Assembly: GCA_945869165.1 (NCBI GenBank)
Contig: CAMBNY010000004.1
Location: 16,929 to 80,928, forward strand
DNA from: Comamonas sp. lk
Lineage (GTDB): Bacteria; Pseudomonadota; Gammaproteobacteria; Burkholderiales; Burkholderiaceae_C
Direction: 5' to 3'
Length of the DNA stretch: 64,000 nt
A model generated the notes under the pieces. That model was not told where the DNA came from. It saw only the letters and a list, made by a program, of their open reading frames with translations, and did not search any database. Below, piece after piece: positions 19,549 through 28,665 of the stretch. The translations under genes were made by a program, and so were the position numbers. How positions within the stretch are numbered: position 1 is the first letter of the stretch; every line of letters begins with the position of its first letter.

Positions 19549-22079
19549 CGATACACCAAAACCCGGTCGGGGTCGCCAGATAACTGAGGGATTTGAATCC
19601 GGTTCACCGCGCCGGCCTGACGCGCCACCTGGTCTTTTAGGTAGACGTGCATTTCACCCACGGTGATCCGGCCATCCCGGTTCTCGTCGGCCTCGCCCTC
19701 CATCCCGCGCATCAAAAAGTAGCTGAAGATGCCATGCTGTAGCTCAGGGCTAGAGCTCGATATTTGGTCTTGCTGCGCGGCGCTAATGACGGTGAATTCT
19801 GCGGGAAACGCCTCTTGCGCCGATTTGAGGCTAAGGGGTCGCGCACTGGCAACCAGCGTCTCACCGGTTTTAGCGAGGCCGCTGTAACAACTGTCTAAAA
19901 ACAGAGTCACTGATTTAGGTTTAGCCGCCTGCAAAGCCGTGTTGATTTCTGACTGTAAAACGGCGGTCTTGTCCACATAGTCTTTGTCGGTCCCCACTGG
20001 CAATAGGTACAAGGCCTTACCGTCTGCAGACGGCAATCCATGTCCGCTGTAGAACACATAGACATCGGTAGTGGGTTTGACTCTTTGCGGAAGCCAGGCT
20101 TTGAAGGTTCGCAAGATATCAAGCTGCTTGGCGTCCGCATCGATCAGCAGTTTGATGTTCTCGGGCGCGATGCCTAGACCCCGGTTGGCGTAGTTGAAAA
20201 ACTCGCGTGCATCTTCGTTGGCATAGTCAGCGCGCGGAAGATTGGCGTAGTCTGCAATACCGATGATGATGGCCACCGCGTCGCGTTTGGTCTGCACCTT
20301 GACGTTGGCCGCGTTCAGCCTTGCCAGCGTCAGCTTGGTCTCTAAGACTTGACGCGCCACCCTCAAGGTCTTGGTATCCGTGTTGCCGTTGATATCGCGC
20401 CCGATGATGGTGAACACCGTGTCCAGACCCACCCGGGCAACTTTTCGGATGCTATAGATGCCGTCGGCCTTACCACCCATTTCCTCGCCATTGAGTAGCA
20501 AGGAGCTGGTATCGGCACCCGTCTTGACCGTGATTAGCACCTCGCCATTTGCGTCAGGTGGCGAGACGCTGGCCTGCAGGGCAATGCGTACGGCCTTTTT
20601 GGCTTGCTCGCGTTGGGCCAAGTCCACCTCCAGCTTGCGCCGCACATCGGCCAGCGCTTGGCCTTCTGCCTTGTACTTGGCAACTTCCTCAGCCGCTCTG
20701 CGGGATTCGTTTGCCAGGGCAAGTTCCTGGCTGCGGCGTTGCTCCTCTAGACGCTTGCGTAATGTGTCGTTTTCCTCCCGATACAGCACCCGCTCCACCT
20801 GATTGCCATCAACGGCCAACACACTTTGTTGCGTGATAACACCCGCAGCGCCGGTGCTAGGGAGGTCAATCGTCACTTGACGTGCTGCCTGTACGGACGC
20901 TACCCCTTGGCTAGCCACGCCTACTGCACCCGCCCCGCCTCCAATCGCCTTGATCCCTTTGAGCCCGAACTCGCCCCCTTCAGACACAGAAACCTCGGCA
21001 CTCAGTTGCAAATAATCCAAATCGGTGAGGGCGGCTTTGCGCAAGGCAATCGGTGCATCGGCAAATTCAAATCGGGTTGGCGCGCCCCCGTCAATTTTGA
21101 CGTCCAGGTACAAGATCGCACGCTTAGGGTCAAAACTGCTGCCTGCAGTCAGGAGTTGGGGCTGCACCAGCGTGAGGGACATTGCGGTGAACTCTTTGCG
21201 AACCGCGGATGCGATGCGTTCTTTAGCCGCGCGCGCCGCGTTGAGCTGCTGCACATTTTTGTTGCGCTGCTCCACCTGCGCTTTGTAGGTGTTCTGGATT
21301 TTTTCTATCTCCCCTTGGCGCTCGGCACGGGCCGCGGCCAGGCGCTCCTCGAACTCTTTATCGCTTTCCCATTTGTCCTGCGCTAAGGATAGCGCCACGG
21401 GGAACACTGGCGCGGGTATCTCCTTGATATTGATCGAACCCGTATCTTCCAGCCAGCGGCGCAGGGTATTTAGAACGGCTTTGGCGACTATGTCGGTCCA
21501 GACCTTGCTATCAGAGGGCTTTTTTCGCAGGGCGCTGACTTCACTTTCAATCTGTCCCCTCCAGGCAAACGCAATCGCCCGAGCTTCTTCAGCGCGTTTG
21601 GACGATGGCGCAATGTCTGCAACCCATATACCGTCCTCGATGACCGAACCGTTGGCAGCATACAAAACACCTTGCCCGTGCTTCTTGTTCTCTTTGATCT
21701 CGCCAATGTATTTCTCGCCATTGGCGTAGTAATAGGTACCTCGGCCTTGGAATTGGTTGGACTTGAATTGCCCGACGTAGCGGTCGCCGTTGGCTGCCCT
21801 ATAAATGCCCCAACCATCATATTGGTTAGCTTGCCATTCACCCAGATACTTGCCGCCATTGGGGGCTTGGAATTCACCAAAGCAGTTGTTCCAAATGCCT
21901 GTTTCTTTTGGGCAAACAATTAGTTTGGGTGTAATCGTCGCGGAACCTTGCATGCCTGCAGTTAGCTCTTTTTCCCAAGCGGCTCTTTGCGGATCTAAAT
22001 CTTCTGCTGCAAGCGCATTTGCACAACACGCAAAAAACGTGAGGCAAATTAGACGGATGAAACAAATCATATAGCGCAT
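19545..22079 (-). CDS. Exported caspase-like (peptidase C14) protein with N-terminal MORN repeats and coiled coil
   Basis: Signal peptide; MORN units YLGEWQANQYDGWGIY / YVGQFKSNQFQGRGTYYYANGEKYIGEIKENKKHGQGVLYAANG; caspase His motif VYVFYSGHGLPS and Cys motif VTLFLDSCYSG. Confidence 0.9.
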   Translation of the reverse strand: MRYMICFIRLICLTFFACCANALAAEDLDPQRAAWEKELTAGMQGSATITPKLIVCPKETGIWNNCFGEFQAPNGGKYLGEWQANQYDGWGIYRAANGDRYVGQFKSNQFQGRGTYYYANGEKYIGEIKENKKHGQGVLYAANGSVIEDGIWVADIAPSSKRAEEARAIAFAWRGQIESEVSALRKKPSDSKVWTDIVAKAVLNTLRRWLEDTGSINIKEIPAPVFPVALSLAQDKWESDKEFEERLAAARAERQGEIEKIQNTYKAQVEQRNKNVQQLNAARAAKERIASAVRKEFTAMSLTLVQPQLLTAGSSFDPKRAILYLDVKIDGGAPTRFEFADAPIALRKAALTDLDYLQLSAEVSVSEGGEFGLKGIKAIGGGAGAVGVASQGVASVQAARQVTIDLPSTGAAGVITQQSVLAVDGNQVERVLYREENDTLRKRLEEQRRSQELALANESRRAAEEVAKYKAEGQALADVRRKLEVDLAQREQAKKAVRIALQASVSPPDANGEVLITVKTGADTSSLLLNGEEMGGKADGIYSIRKVARVGLDTVFTIIGRDINGNTDTKTLRVARQVLETKLTLARLNAANVKVQTKRDAVAIIIGIADYANLPRADYANEDAREFFNYANRGLGIAPENIKLLIDADAKQLDILRTFKAWLPQRVKPTTDVYVFYSGHGLPSADGKALYLLPVGTDKDYVDKTAVLQSEINTALQAAKPKSVTLFLDSCYSGLAKTGETLVASARPLSLKSAQEAFPAEFTVISAAQQDQISSSSPELQHGIFSYFLMRGMEGEADENRDGRITVGEMHVYLKDQVARQAGAVNRIQIPQLSGDPDRVLVYR

Positions 22080-22310
22080 CGTAGCGAAATATACGTAAAT
22101 TACGGCCCAATCGATTAATTCAATTTCGGGTAATACCCCTTGGGAAAATTGCCTATGTCAACCCAGGCTAAGCCCGCCCCAACATTATCATTGACTTTAA
22201 TTAATGACAATCTACTACGCTAAGTCCTAGAAATTAACTTCCCAAACTTTAAATATTTATAATTCATTCAGTCAGACTAAATATTTTTTAATTTGTTGAC
22301 TAAGTACAAA

Positions 22311-24776
22311 TTATTTGGACAACAACTGACCCCCACCTATCCATTGAGGGTGTTGTTCAAAGGATTGCTTAGATGCATATGCATCCTGTGTCACCGCCTT
22401 GGCAACCACCTCAAATCTCTCACGTCTCAGATTGCCTATGGTGACCGCCCATTCCTTAAGTAGGTGGTAGGTAAAAAGTCGATGGCCCTTCGGACGGAAC
22501 GCAAGCGAAAAATCATTGGGACCACCGCCTGACAATACCGTCATTCGTTGATTCGCGGGTGGCTCAATTCCAGCCGGTTGCAATGAAAAGACTGGCGCAA
22601 CGTCTTTGAATATTAAGGCGCCATTATCCGTACGCCCCGAAAAACAAGTATCTAATACTACGATGATTTCTTTGGCGCGGCTGTTTAATAGTAATTTATA
22701 TATCTCGCTAAGCCTGAAAGCTGAGTTTTCAGAAATGTTTCCAGATGAATCCTGCGGGACCAAAGACGTCGTTCTACCAGAAGGCGTAGGAGCACCATGA
22801 CCCGCGTAATACAAAATTAGGGTGTCGTTTTCAGTGGCTCGCTTGGCTATGGCTTGCAAGCGCTCCATCCAACGCACCCCAGTAGCCTCTTGGTTGGTGA
22901 GCAAATCTAGATTCGCCGGTTCAATTCCATATTTTCGCTGTATCAACTCTGAAAAACTTCTGGCCGATCGATCGGCGAAGACAACTGCTGGTAATTCACC
23001 ATATTCGGCGATACCGGTAACCATTGCCAAGACATTACCATTTTTGGGTTTTGCTGGTATCTTCTGGATGAGTGGATTTAGGTCATCAATAAAATCGCCT
23101 TCGTCCATTTTCTTAATTTTTGCTTCAATGGAACGAATTTCTTCCCGCATGAGATCTTTTTCGACCGTGTTTTGCTTGGCGCTAATATCTGCTCGTAACT
23201 TGCTTAATCGCTCGCGCAAGCGAACCGACTCTAAGTCTTCGGCCAGCACCAGTTCCGTCGCCGCTACACTGGATGGTTCCACTCTACGGGCCGTCGGAAA
23301 CGGTATCAGGTTTTCCGGCTCCATACGAACGGTTTGCAGTACCGGCAACTCCAATCTATCGACATACTTCATCTCCAGAATTCGATTATTTATAACCAAC
23401 TGTGCCGATTTCGGACTAATACTTTTTTCAGTTAATGAAAAATTCACGAAAACACGCGAATTAAATAATTTTTGTTTTAGTTCACGAGCGTCCTGCGAAT
23501 CAATTTCGTCGCTCGTAACCATGTTAAATACCAAATCTGAACGGTCCCCTTGCCTAGCGCCAGCAACTTTTATGATAAATCGCCTGACGTCTGGGTCATA
23601 AACAACCTTGTTTACTACTGGATCGCCCGCCAGGTCACTAATGGTCTCATTGATGATTTGGATCTGCTGCTGATCATTGAGTTTTTTAGGAATTTCACTT
23701 TGGAATTGCTTGAATTTTTTATCAAGCACTTCTACCTGACGGTTAAATTCAGCAACTTTTCTTTTTTGCGATAATATCGCTTCGCGCAAACGGGCATCAA
23801 ATTGATCCTTGGATTCGAATTCGTCCCTTGTCAATTCAACCGCCGAAGACGGGCGAGAGCGTAATAGTGCGGTGTTTTCATTGACAATATTTTTGGGTAA
23901 TTCTGCCATCTTCCGCAATTGAGCCTCTGATCTTTTTTGAATTTCAGAAAATACATCCTGCCAAGTGACAGAATTGCGCCAGCCCGCACGCGGCTCACTA
24001 TTTGTATCTAGACCCAAAATACCGCGATCAGCGGCCCAAGTCGCATTTGCTTTTCTTTGTGTTAAAGCCAGCATTTGCCATATTTTCGGGACCTGAAAAT
24101 TTATACTTTTTTGACTAGAGACCAACTGATCTTTTGCGTTGGATTCGCAACTCACACAAACAACTTGAACTCGAAATGAATCCTGGTTAGTCAGCGCCCA
24201 ATTGAATAATTGATTCGACAAATCAATCCTAAATTTGCCTGGTGTCGCCGCCGTCACTTTTTGCCGTATGGGTTTCCCCAGTCCTTGAATTTCGATTTCC
24301 ACCTCCGTCAATGGTACAGAAATCCACTCAACACGATTGGTGGCAACCGCTCTACCCTTTTCGGTTGTAATGTCAAGTACCTTAACGTCAGTCTGTTGGC
24401 CCAGCGCATTTTCAAAAAAAGATTTCGACTCAATTAAAGGATATAGCCCACCGGTTAATACGGTTCCAATTGCGGCCCCAATGAGGTTGGTTTTTTTTCC
24501 TACGACTTCGCTGGACTGAACCACAGGCGCCTCGAATTCCGGTACGCCAAGTCTACGTAATAGCGTGAACTCCATAACACCACGGTCGTTTATCGATAAC
24601 GTTTCAAAGCCATCGGTTTTTTGCGTTGCCGCGTTAGGATCTAGAAACTTGACCGTGCCGGTTACTTCCGAGACTTGCTTCGTGTATTTGCCACCGCAAG
24701 ACCACAAATATGAGCATACGGTTACCAACAACACCGTGCGTACGAATCGCAAATAGCAGGAACTTTTGATTGTCAT
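22311..24776 (-). CDS. Lipoprotein caspase-like (peptidase C14) protein
   Basis: Lipobox-like SYLWSC-GGKY; His motif LILYYAGHGAPTPSG and Cys motif IIVVLDTCFSGRTDNG. Confidence 0.88.
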   Translation of the reverse strand: MTIKSSCYLRFVRTVLLVTVCSYLWSCGGKYTKQVSEVTGTVKFLDPNAATQKTDGFETLSINDRGVMEFTLLRRLGVPEFEAPVVQSSEVVGKKTNLIGAAIGTVLTGGLYPLIESKSFFENALGQQTDVKVLDITTEKGRAVATNRVEWISVPLTEVEIEIQGLGKPIRQKVTAATPGKFRIDLSNQLFNWALTNQDSFRVQVVCVSCESNAKDQLVSSQKSINFQVPKIWQMLALTQRKANATWAADRGILGLDTNSEPRAGWRNSVTWQDVFSEIQKRSEAQLRKMAELPKNIVNENTALLRSRPSSAVELTRDEFESKDQFDARLREAILSQKRKVAEFNRQVEVLDKKFKQFQSEIPKKLNDQQQIQIINETISDLAGDPVVNKVVYDPDVRRFIIKVAGARQGDRSDLVFNMVTSDEIDSQDARELKQKLFNSRVFVNFSLTEKSISPKSAQLVINNRILEMKYVDRLELPVLQTVRMEPENLIPFPTARRVEPSSVAATELVLAEDLESVRLRERLSKLRADISAKQNTVEKDLMREEIRSIEAKIKKMDEGDFIDDLNPLIQKIPAKPKNGNVLAMVTGIAEYGELPAVVFADRSARSFSELIQRKYGIEPANLDLLTNQEATGVRWMERLQAIAKRATENDTLILYYAGHGAPTPSGRTTSLVPQDSSGNISENSAFRLSEIYKLLLNSRAKEIIVVLDTCFSGRTDNGALIFKDVAPVFSLQPAGIEPPANQRMTVLSGGGPNDFSLAFRPKGHRLFTYHLLKEWAVTIGNLRRERFEVVAKAVTQDAYASKQSFEQHPQWIGGGQLLSK

Positions 24777-24795
24777 TTGAACTGCAATCAGCTGC

Positions 24796-25389
24796 TTAAT
24801 TATTAATGCCTATACCAATATAGAAAGCCTTGGATATCGAGTTTACGCCGAGGTTAAGCGCAAAACCATTAAAGCCGAACATCACGCCTAGATTTACATT
24901 AAGACCAGACTTATCACGACTGGTATCATCGTACCAGTAATCTTTCCGATTGTAATAATACTGTGAATATGCAGAAACTTTTCCGTAACCTAATCCGGCG
25001 TAAGCATGAACAGATCGATAAAACGGAACATTCATGTCCGGCGTAACCAACGGAAACGTAGCGCCAACAGAAAATACTCCAGCGCCGGTTTGTGTGCTCT
25101 TGAAGGTTCCACAAGAATAATAACAATTACCTTCGTAATAATTAGTAGAATCTCCCGGGCTGCCACTGATGCTGCCATTAAAATACAATCCTGGCCCGGA
25201 ATCTTTCAGGCTGTACATACCAAAACCGTAGGCGGGCATTAAGTCCGAATTCGCTGGGGTAGGTGCGTAGTGGAGTTCCATCACACTGGAGTCCGCCAAG
25301 GCACTGCCACTCAGAGCTGTGAGTATTCCAAGACGCGCAATCAAGTGAATCCAACTTGACAACTGAATGCCATTATTTATTTTGTTCAT
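24796..25389 (-). CDS. Secreted/outer-membrane-like hypothetical protein
   Basis: Signal peptide after trimmed start MNKINNGIQ; repeated Gly/Tyr-rich beta-strand-like segments ending in FYIGIGINN. Confidence 0.55.
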   Translation of the reverse strand: MNKINNGIQLSSWIHLIARLGILTALSGSALADSSVMELHYAPTPANSDLMPAYGFGMYSLKDSGPGLYFNGSISGSPGDSTNYYEGNCYYSCGTFKSTQTGAGVFSVGATFPLVTPDMNVPFYRSVHAYAGLGYGKVSAYSQYYYNRKDYWYDDTSRDKSGLNVNLGVMFGFNGFALNLGVNSISKAFYIGIGINN

Positions 25390-25659
25390 ATTTTGGAAAT
25401 TAATTAAACCGTGCAAACATTGGAAAAATAAGTTTATCAATACACTACTTTACCCACTATATCGTACCCTTTGAAAGAAAAAAGCTATTCTTACATTTGC
25501 TGTTGAATTGCATTCAATGGCCAGCATCTAATCAAAAGAATCCGAACCCTAATCTACCCGACAGGGAAACCTGCATGAATAAAAAGAAGCATGGGGGTTC
25601 CCTCACTTATTCTAAAGTTGGTGTATCCCCTCAATTTGCGCTTGGAACCACGCGCCCCA

Positions 25660-25773
25660 CCCTTTGATGACATGAATTCATCAGCGCTAAAGCTGTTGGC
25701 CGCCACCTGGTCGGCCGTGATCGGCCCCCATTTGCTATCTAAGTCCTTAGTTGGAAGGCCAAGCTCAAGGTAA
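25660..25773 (+). pseudogene. Possible N-terminal remnant of an IS5-superfamily transposase
   Basis: Forward frame LAATWSAVIGPHLLSKSLVGRPSSR resembles N-termini of the type (LTDAQWAxIxPLLPGK...GRP); stops immediately. Confidence 0.3.
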
Positions 25774-26040
25774 TTGAGTCGCCTCGGGGCGCAAGAAACT
25801 CCGCTTGCTTAAGACGGCGTGCACCAATCCCGCGTCTGCATCCACCCCAATGTGCACCTTCATACCAAAGTGCCATTGATCACCCTTCTTAGCCTGGTGC
25901 ATCTGAGGGGCGCGCTGGCCCGCGCCGTCTCTCCTAGAGCTGGGCGCCGCCGCCAAGGAGGCATCCACTACCCGTTTCCATGGCCGGGCCAGTCAGGCCA
26001 AACCATCGCCGCAGGAGGTGAACGCATAGCATGACGTCCA
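25765..26040 (-). pseudogene. IS5-family transposase remnant with internal deletion/frameshift
   Basis: VDASLAAAPSSRRDGAGQRAPQMHQAKKGDQWHFGMKVHIGVDADAGLVHAV (IS5 DDE core), preceded in another frame by VMLCVHLLRRWFGLTGPAMET. Confidence 0.7.
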
Positions 26041-26331
26041 CTGCAAAGGGTGGGCGACTAGCTATTTTTCATCGTGCGCGAGCGGCTCACGCCAAGCCAC
26101 ACCAATAGCCTAGGAAGCACCCATTCCGTTTTGCCAAGAACATTGCGCTTGCGCGTCCTCCTGATGATCAACGCGAAACCGGTGATGGCAAAGCTTTTTT
26201 GTTCGGTCGGCATCGAACGCTTGAGTGGGTCAGCCGATGAATCCGTTAATCTATTCGCATAGCGCTGCTTGGGCCGCACCGCCTTCAATGCCTGACTCAC
26301 CCATTCCGGTGGTGAAAGCGCAGTGGCAACC

Positions 26332-26450
26332 ACGGCTGGGCGTCATATGGCCCTTGTGATGGATGCGCGCAGACGCAAGGTGTTGGGCTGGGCCTTTAGG
26401 GAGCGAATGCTCAGCAACTACGAGATTGCCCTATTGAACATGAGGTAGCA
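26332..26450 (+). pseudogene. Integrase-core (IS3/IS481-type) transposase fragment
   Basis: Forward frame RHMALVMDARRRKVLGWAFRERMLSNYEIALLNM* resembles the rve core (LALVMDxxSRRVVGWAxxxRM). Confidence 0.5.
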
Positions 26451-26743
26451 CACACGCAGGCCCGGCTCAGTCCTTCACCCCTCAGAACGGGTCAGCTTGA
26501 GTCATTTGCGGATTAGTCGATGAGGAAACCACCATTACTGATGCAAAAAAACTACAAAATTCAAAGAAAAATTCGACAAAAACGCGTAAATTTGAAGTAA
26601 ACTCGTTTTGTCAGTTTGATCGAAGGCCTCTGGTTAGTAGTTCCATCGGACAGACGCGACACTGTGGAAAGCGTGAGCTTTAGCTCGTTGGACCGCGGTG
26701 TTCGAGTAATCAATCGAAATAACGCAATCTTAAGGAATTAACT

Positions 26744-27094
26744 ATGAAAATAGCAAAAGTTAGCTTGTTGGCTCTGTCCATCATGGCTGCTGGTTCGGTC
26801 TTTGCTCAAGCTGCCGGCCCTGACCAAAACACTTTGGTCGCATGCAACAACCAAATTTACGACTGCGATGTCAAAGGGAAAGAACCTCTTGAGAAGAGCA
26901 CAGTCTTTGAAAGAATCAAGGCCAAGAGCTGGGTACGCTTTATTTATGTGGCCAAGGCCCGTCCGGTAAAAGAAAAAGATCCTATTTACATAGTACAAGA
27001 AGAAACGACTAAGCAAGAGCCAGTAGTTGTGACCAATACGTTCGTAGTTGCACCGCAGGGCCTTGGCGATCCTTGGGCATACGTTCCAAAATAA
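26744..27094 (+). CDS. Small secreted hypothetical protein
   Basis: Clear signal peptide MKIAKVSLLALSIMAAGSVFAQAA; two Cys (LVACNNQIYDCDVKG); followed by a terminator hairpin. Confidence 0.65.
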   Translation: MKIAKVSLLALSIMAAGSVFAQAAGPDQNTLVACNNQIYDCDVKGKEPLEKSTVFERIKAKSWVRFIYVAKARPVKEKDPIYIVQEETTKQEPVVVTNTFVVAPQGLGDPWAYVPK

Positions 27095-27117
27095 TTTTGG
27101 GTGACTTTGACTGCAAG

Positions 27118-27147
27118 AAAAGAGGCTCTTTGGGGCCTCTTTTTTTT
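27118..27147 (+). terminator. Rho-independent terminator
   Basis: aaaagaggctctttggggcctctttttttt: GC-containing stem plus T-tract just after the 26744-27094 CDS. Confidence 0.8.
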
Positions 27148-27401
27148 GATGTGATGCGTCCGGTTGTCTGCAACCTCATGGTTTGGACTTGAAATCATGC
27201 TGCTGGAATAATTAGAAATAGTTTTCCAGCGGAACGCGAAAACACCCGTCAACCCGATGCCTATTGGATAACAGCATGAAACCGAATAATCCTAAGACGA
27301 GCATGGGCACCGTTTTCTCATCGAAACAACTAGGTAGTGGATTTTGACCCTCTTCGGTTAAACCATGGGATGATTTTTTGAAAAATTGGAATAAATACTT
27401 T

Positions 27402-28586
27402 ATGTCTATTTCGTCGAAATTTGTGGATTTTTTTGTCCATAGCGTTTGCGCAGTGTTATTAACTTCATTCATGCCGCTATTTGCTGCTGACCCTCCTAAA
27501 AACAGTGTTGCACCGAGGGCTAGGCCGGCCACGACAATCGAAGTTAGGCCCGCCGCCGCCACGGCAATCGAAGCTCCAAAACCGAGCCAACCAATCCTAG
27601 TGGCACCACTATCGCCAAACACTCAAAGCGCAGTTAATGTCCAAGTCCAAGCTGAGGAAAGGGTGCCGGTTGCAATTGTGTCGGTTCCAAGTACGCCAGT
27701 TAATGGAGTTTTTGGTGTTTTTGATTTTTCTTTGACACTGCCTCGCGGTTGGAGTGTCGGCACCGACGCCCGAGCCAAAAAAGCGCTTGCAGCTGATGGA
27801 AATGATTTGACGCCCATTTTCTCCTTTGAAAGCACCAATGGGGGCATTATTTATGGCACTTGGAGTGTATACGACGGTGGCTTGATTTTTTCACCCGAAA
27901 GTATCGCAGCTGGTAATCCAGGCATTCCTTCTGCTTGGGGCGTAAAAAAGGAAGATATTCGCAGCTTTGTTTCGAAAGCAGGACAGATTGACTACGCCGT
28001 AATGACTGCATCCGGTCCAGGCGATGGACTATCATTTTCTGCGTCTGGTGATAAACGTATGTCCGCGGTTTGGATAGATATTCCGTTCGTTTACAAAGAC
28101 AAAACGGAAGAGCGAAGCGCATGGGCTAAGTTATATTATCGCGGCCCAGTTGAAGGTTCCGCAGAAGCTACGACTATCTACGATGCCATTATGGAGGGTA
28201 TGAGACCGAACGGCGTCGAGCTGCTTAATCTTGTGGAGTACCGTCGCAACTATGCGGCTAAGAATAGAGCTTCAGCGGCAAAACCTGCTGTATCGCAGAT
28301 TACTGAAACGAATAAGCCAGTAGACACCTCAAGAGACGTAGCTGCAGCCAAAAAAATGCCTGAATCGGATAAAACGGTTGAACGTCTAGAGAAGCTTGCG
28401 GAGGACTATAAAAAGGGTTTTGATGACCAAAAGAAGGTTTTCGACGAGCAAAAGAAGGTTTTCGACGAGCAAAAGAAGGTTTTCGATGAGCAAAAGAAGT
28501 TTTTCGAAGAACTAAAGAAGGTTGCAGCACGAACGGAAAAAAATGCGCCTGCTCGGTCGCTGATAGACATTTTTAAGTTTGACTAA
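27402..28586 (+). CDS. Secreted hypothetical protein with C-terminal heptad-repeat coiled coil
   Basis: Signal peptide MSISSKFVDFFVHSVCAVLLTSFMPLFAADP; C-terminal FDEQKKV repeats. Confidence 0.65.
   Translation: MSISSKFVDFFVHSVCAVLLTSFMPLFAADPPKNSVAPRARPATTIEVRPAAATAIEAPKPSQPILVAPLSPNTQSAVNVQVQAEERVPVAIVSVPSTPVNGVFGVFDFSLTLPRGWSVGTDARAKKALAADGNDLTPIFSFESTNGGIIYGTWSVYDGGLIFSPESIAAGNPGIPSAWGVKKEDIRSFVSKAGQIDYAVMTASGPGDGLSFSASGDKRMSAVWIDIPFVYKDKTEERSAWAKLYYRGPVEGSAEATTIYDAIMEGMRPNGVELLNLVEYRRNYAAKNRASAAKPAVSQITETNKPVDTSRDVAAAKKMPESDKTVERLEKLAEDYKKGFDDQKKVFDEQKKVFDEQKKVFDEQKKFFEELKKVAARTEKNAPARSLIDIFKFD
28418..28522 (+). repeat. Five 21-bp tandem repeats encoding FDxQKKV heptads
   Basis: Units ttttgatgaccaaaagaaggt / tttcgacgagcaaaagaaggt (x2) / tttcgatgagcaaaagaagtt / tttcgaagaactaaagaaggt. 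Confidence 0.9.
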
Positions 28587-28665
28587 TTGCGAACTTGGAC
28601 TTGTTCTTTTAGACATTCCTTTGCGACATTTCTACGTCTGGGGCTTTGGGTATGACACGGGATTG

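Noticed and set aside
26058-26333. 91-aa minus-strand ORF in the transposase-debris region
   Set aside because: No recognisable transposase motif; probably chance frame inside IS remnants.
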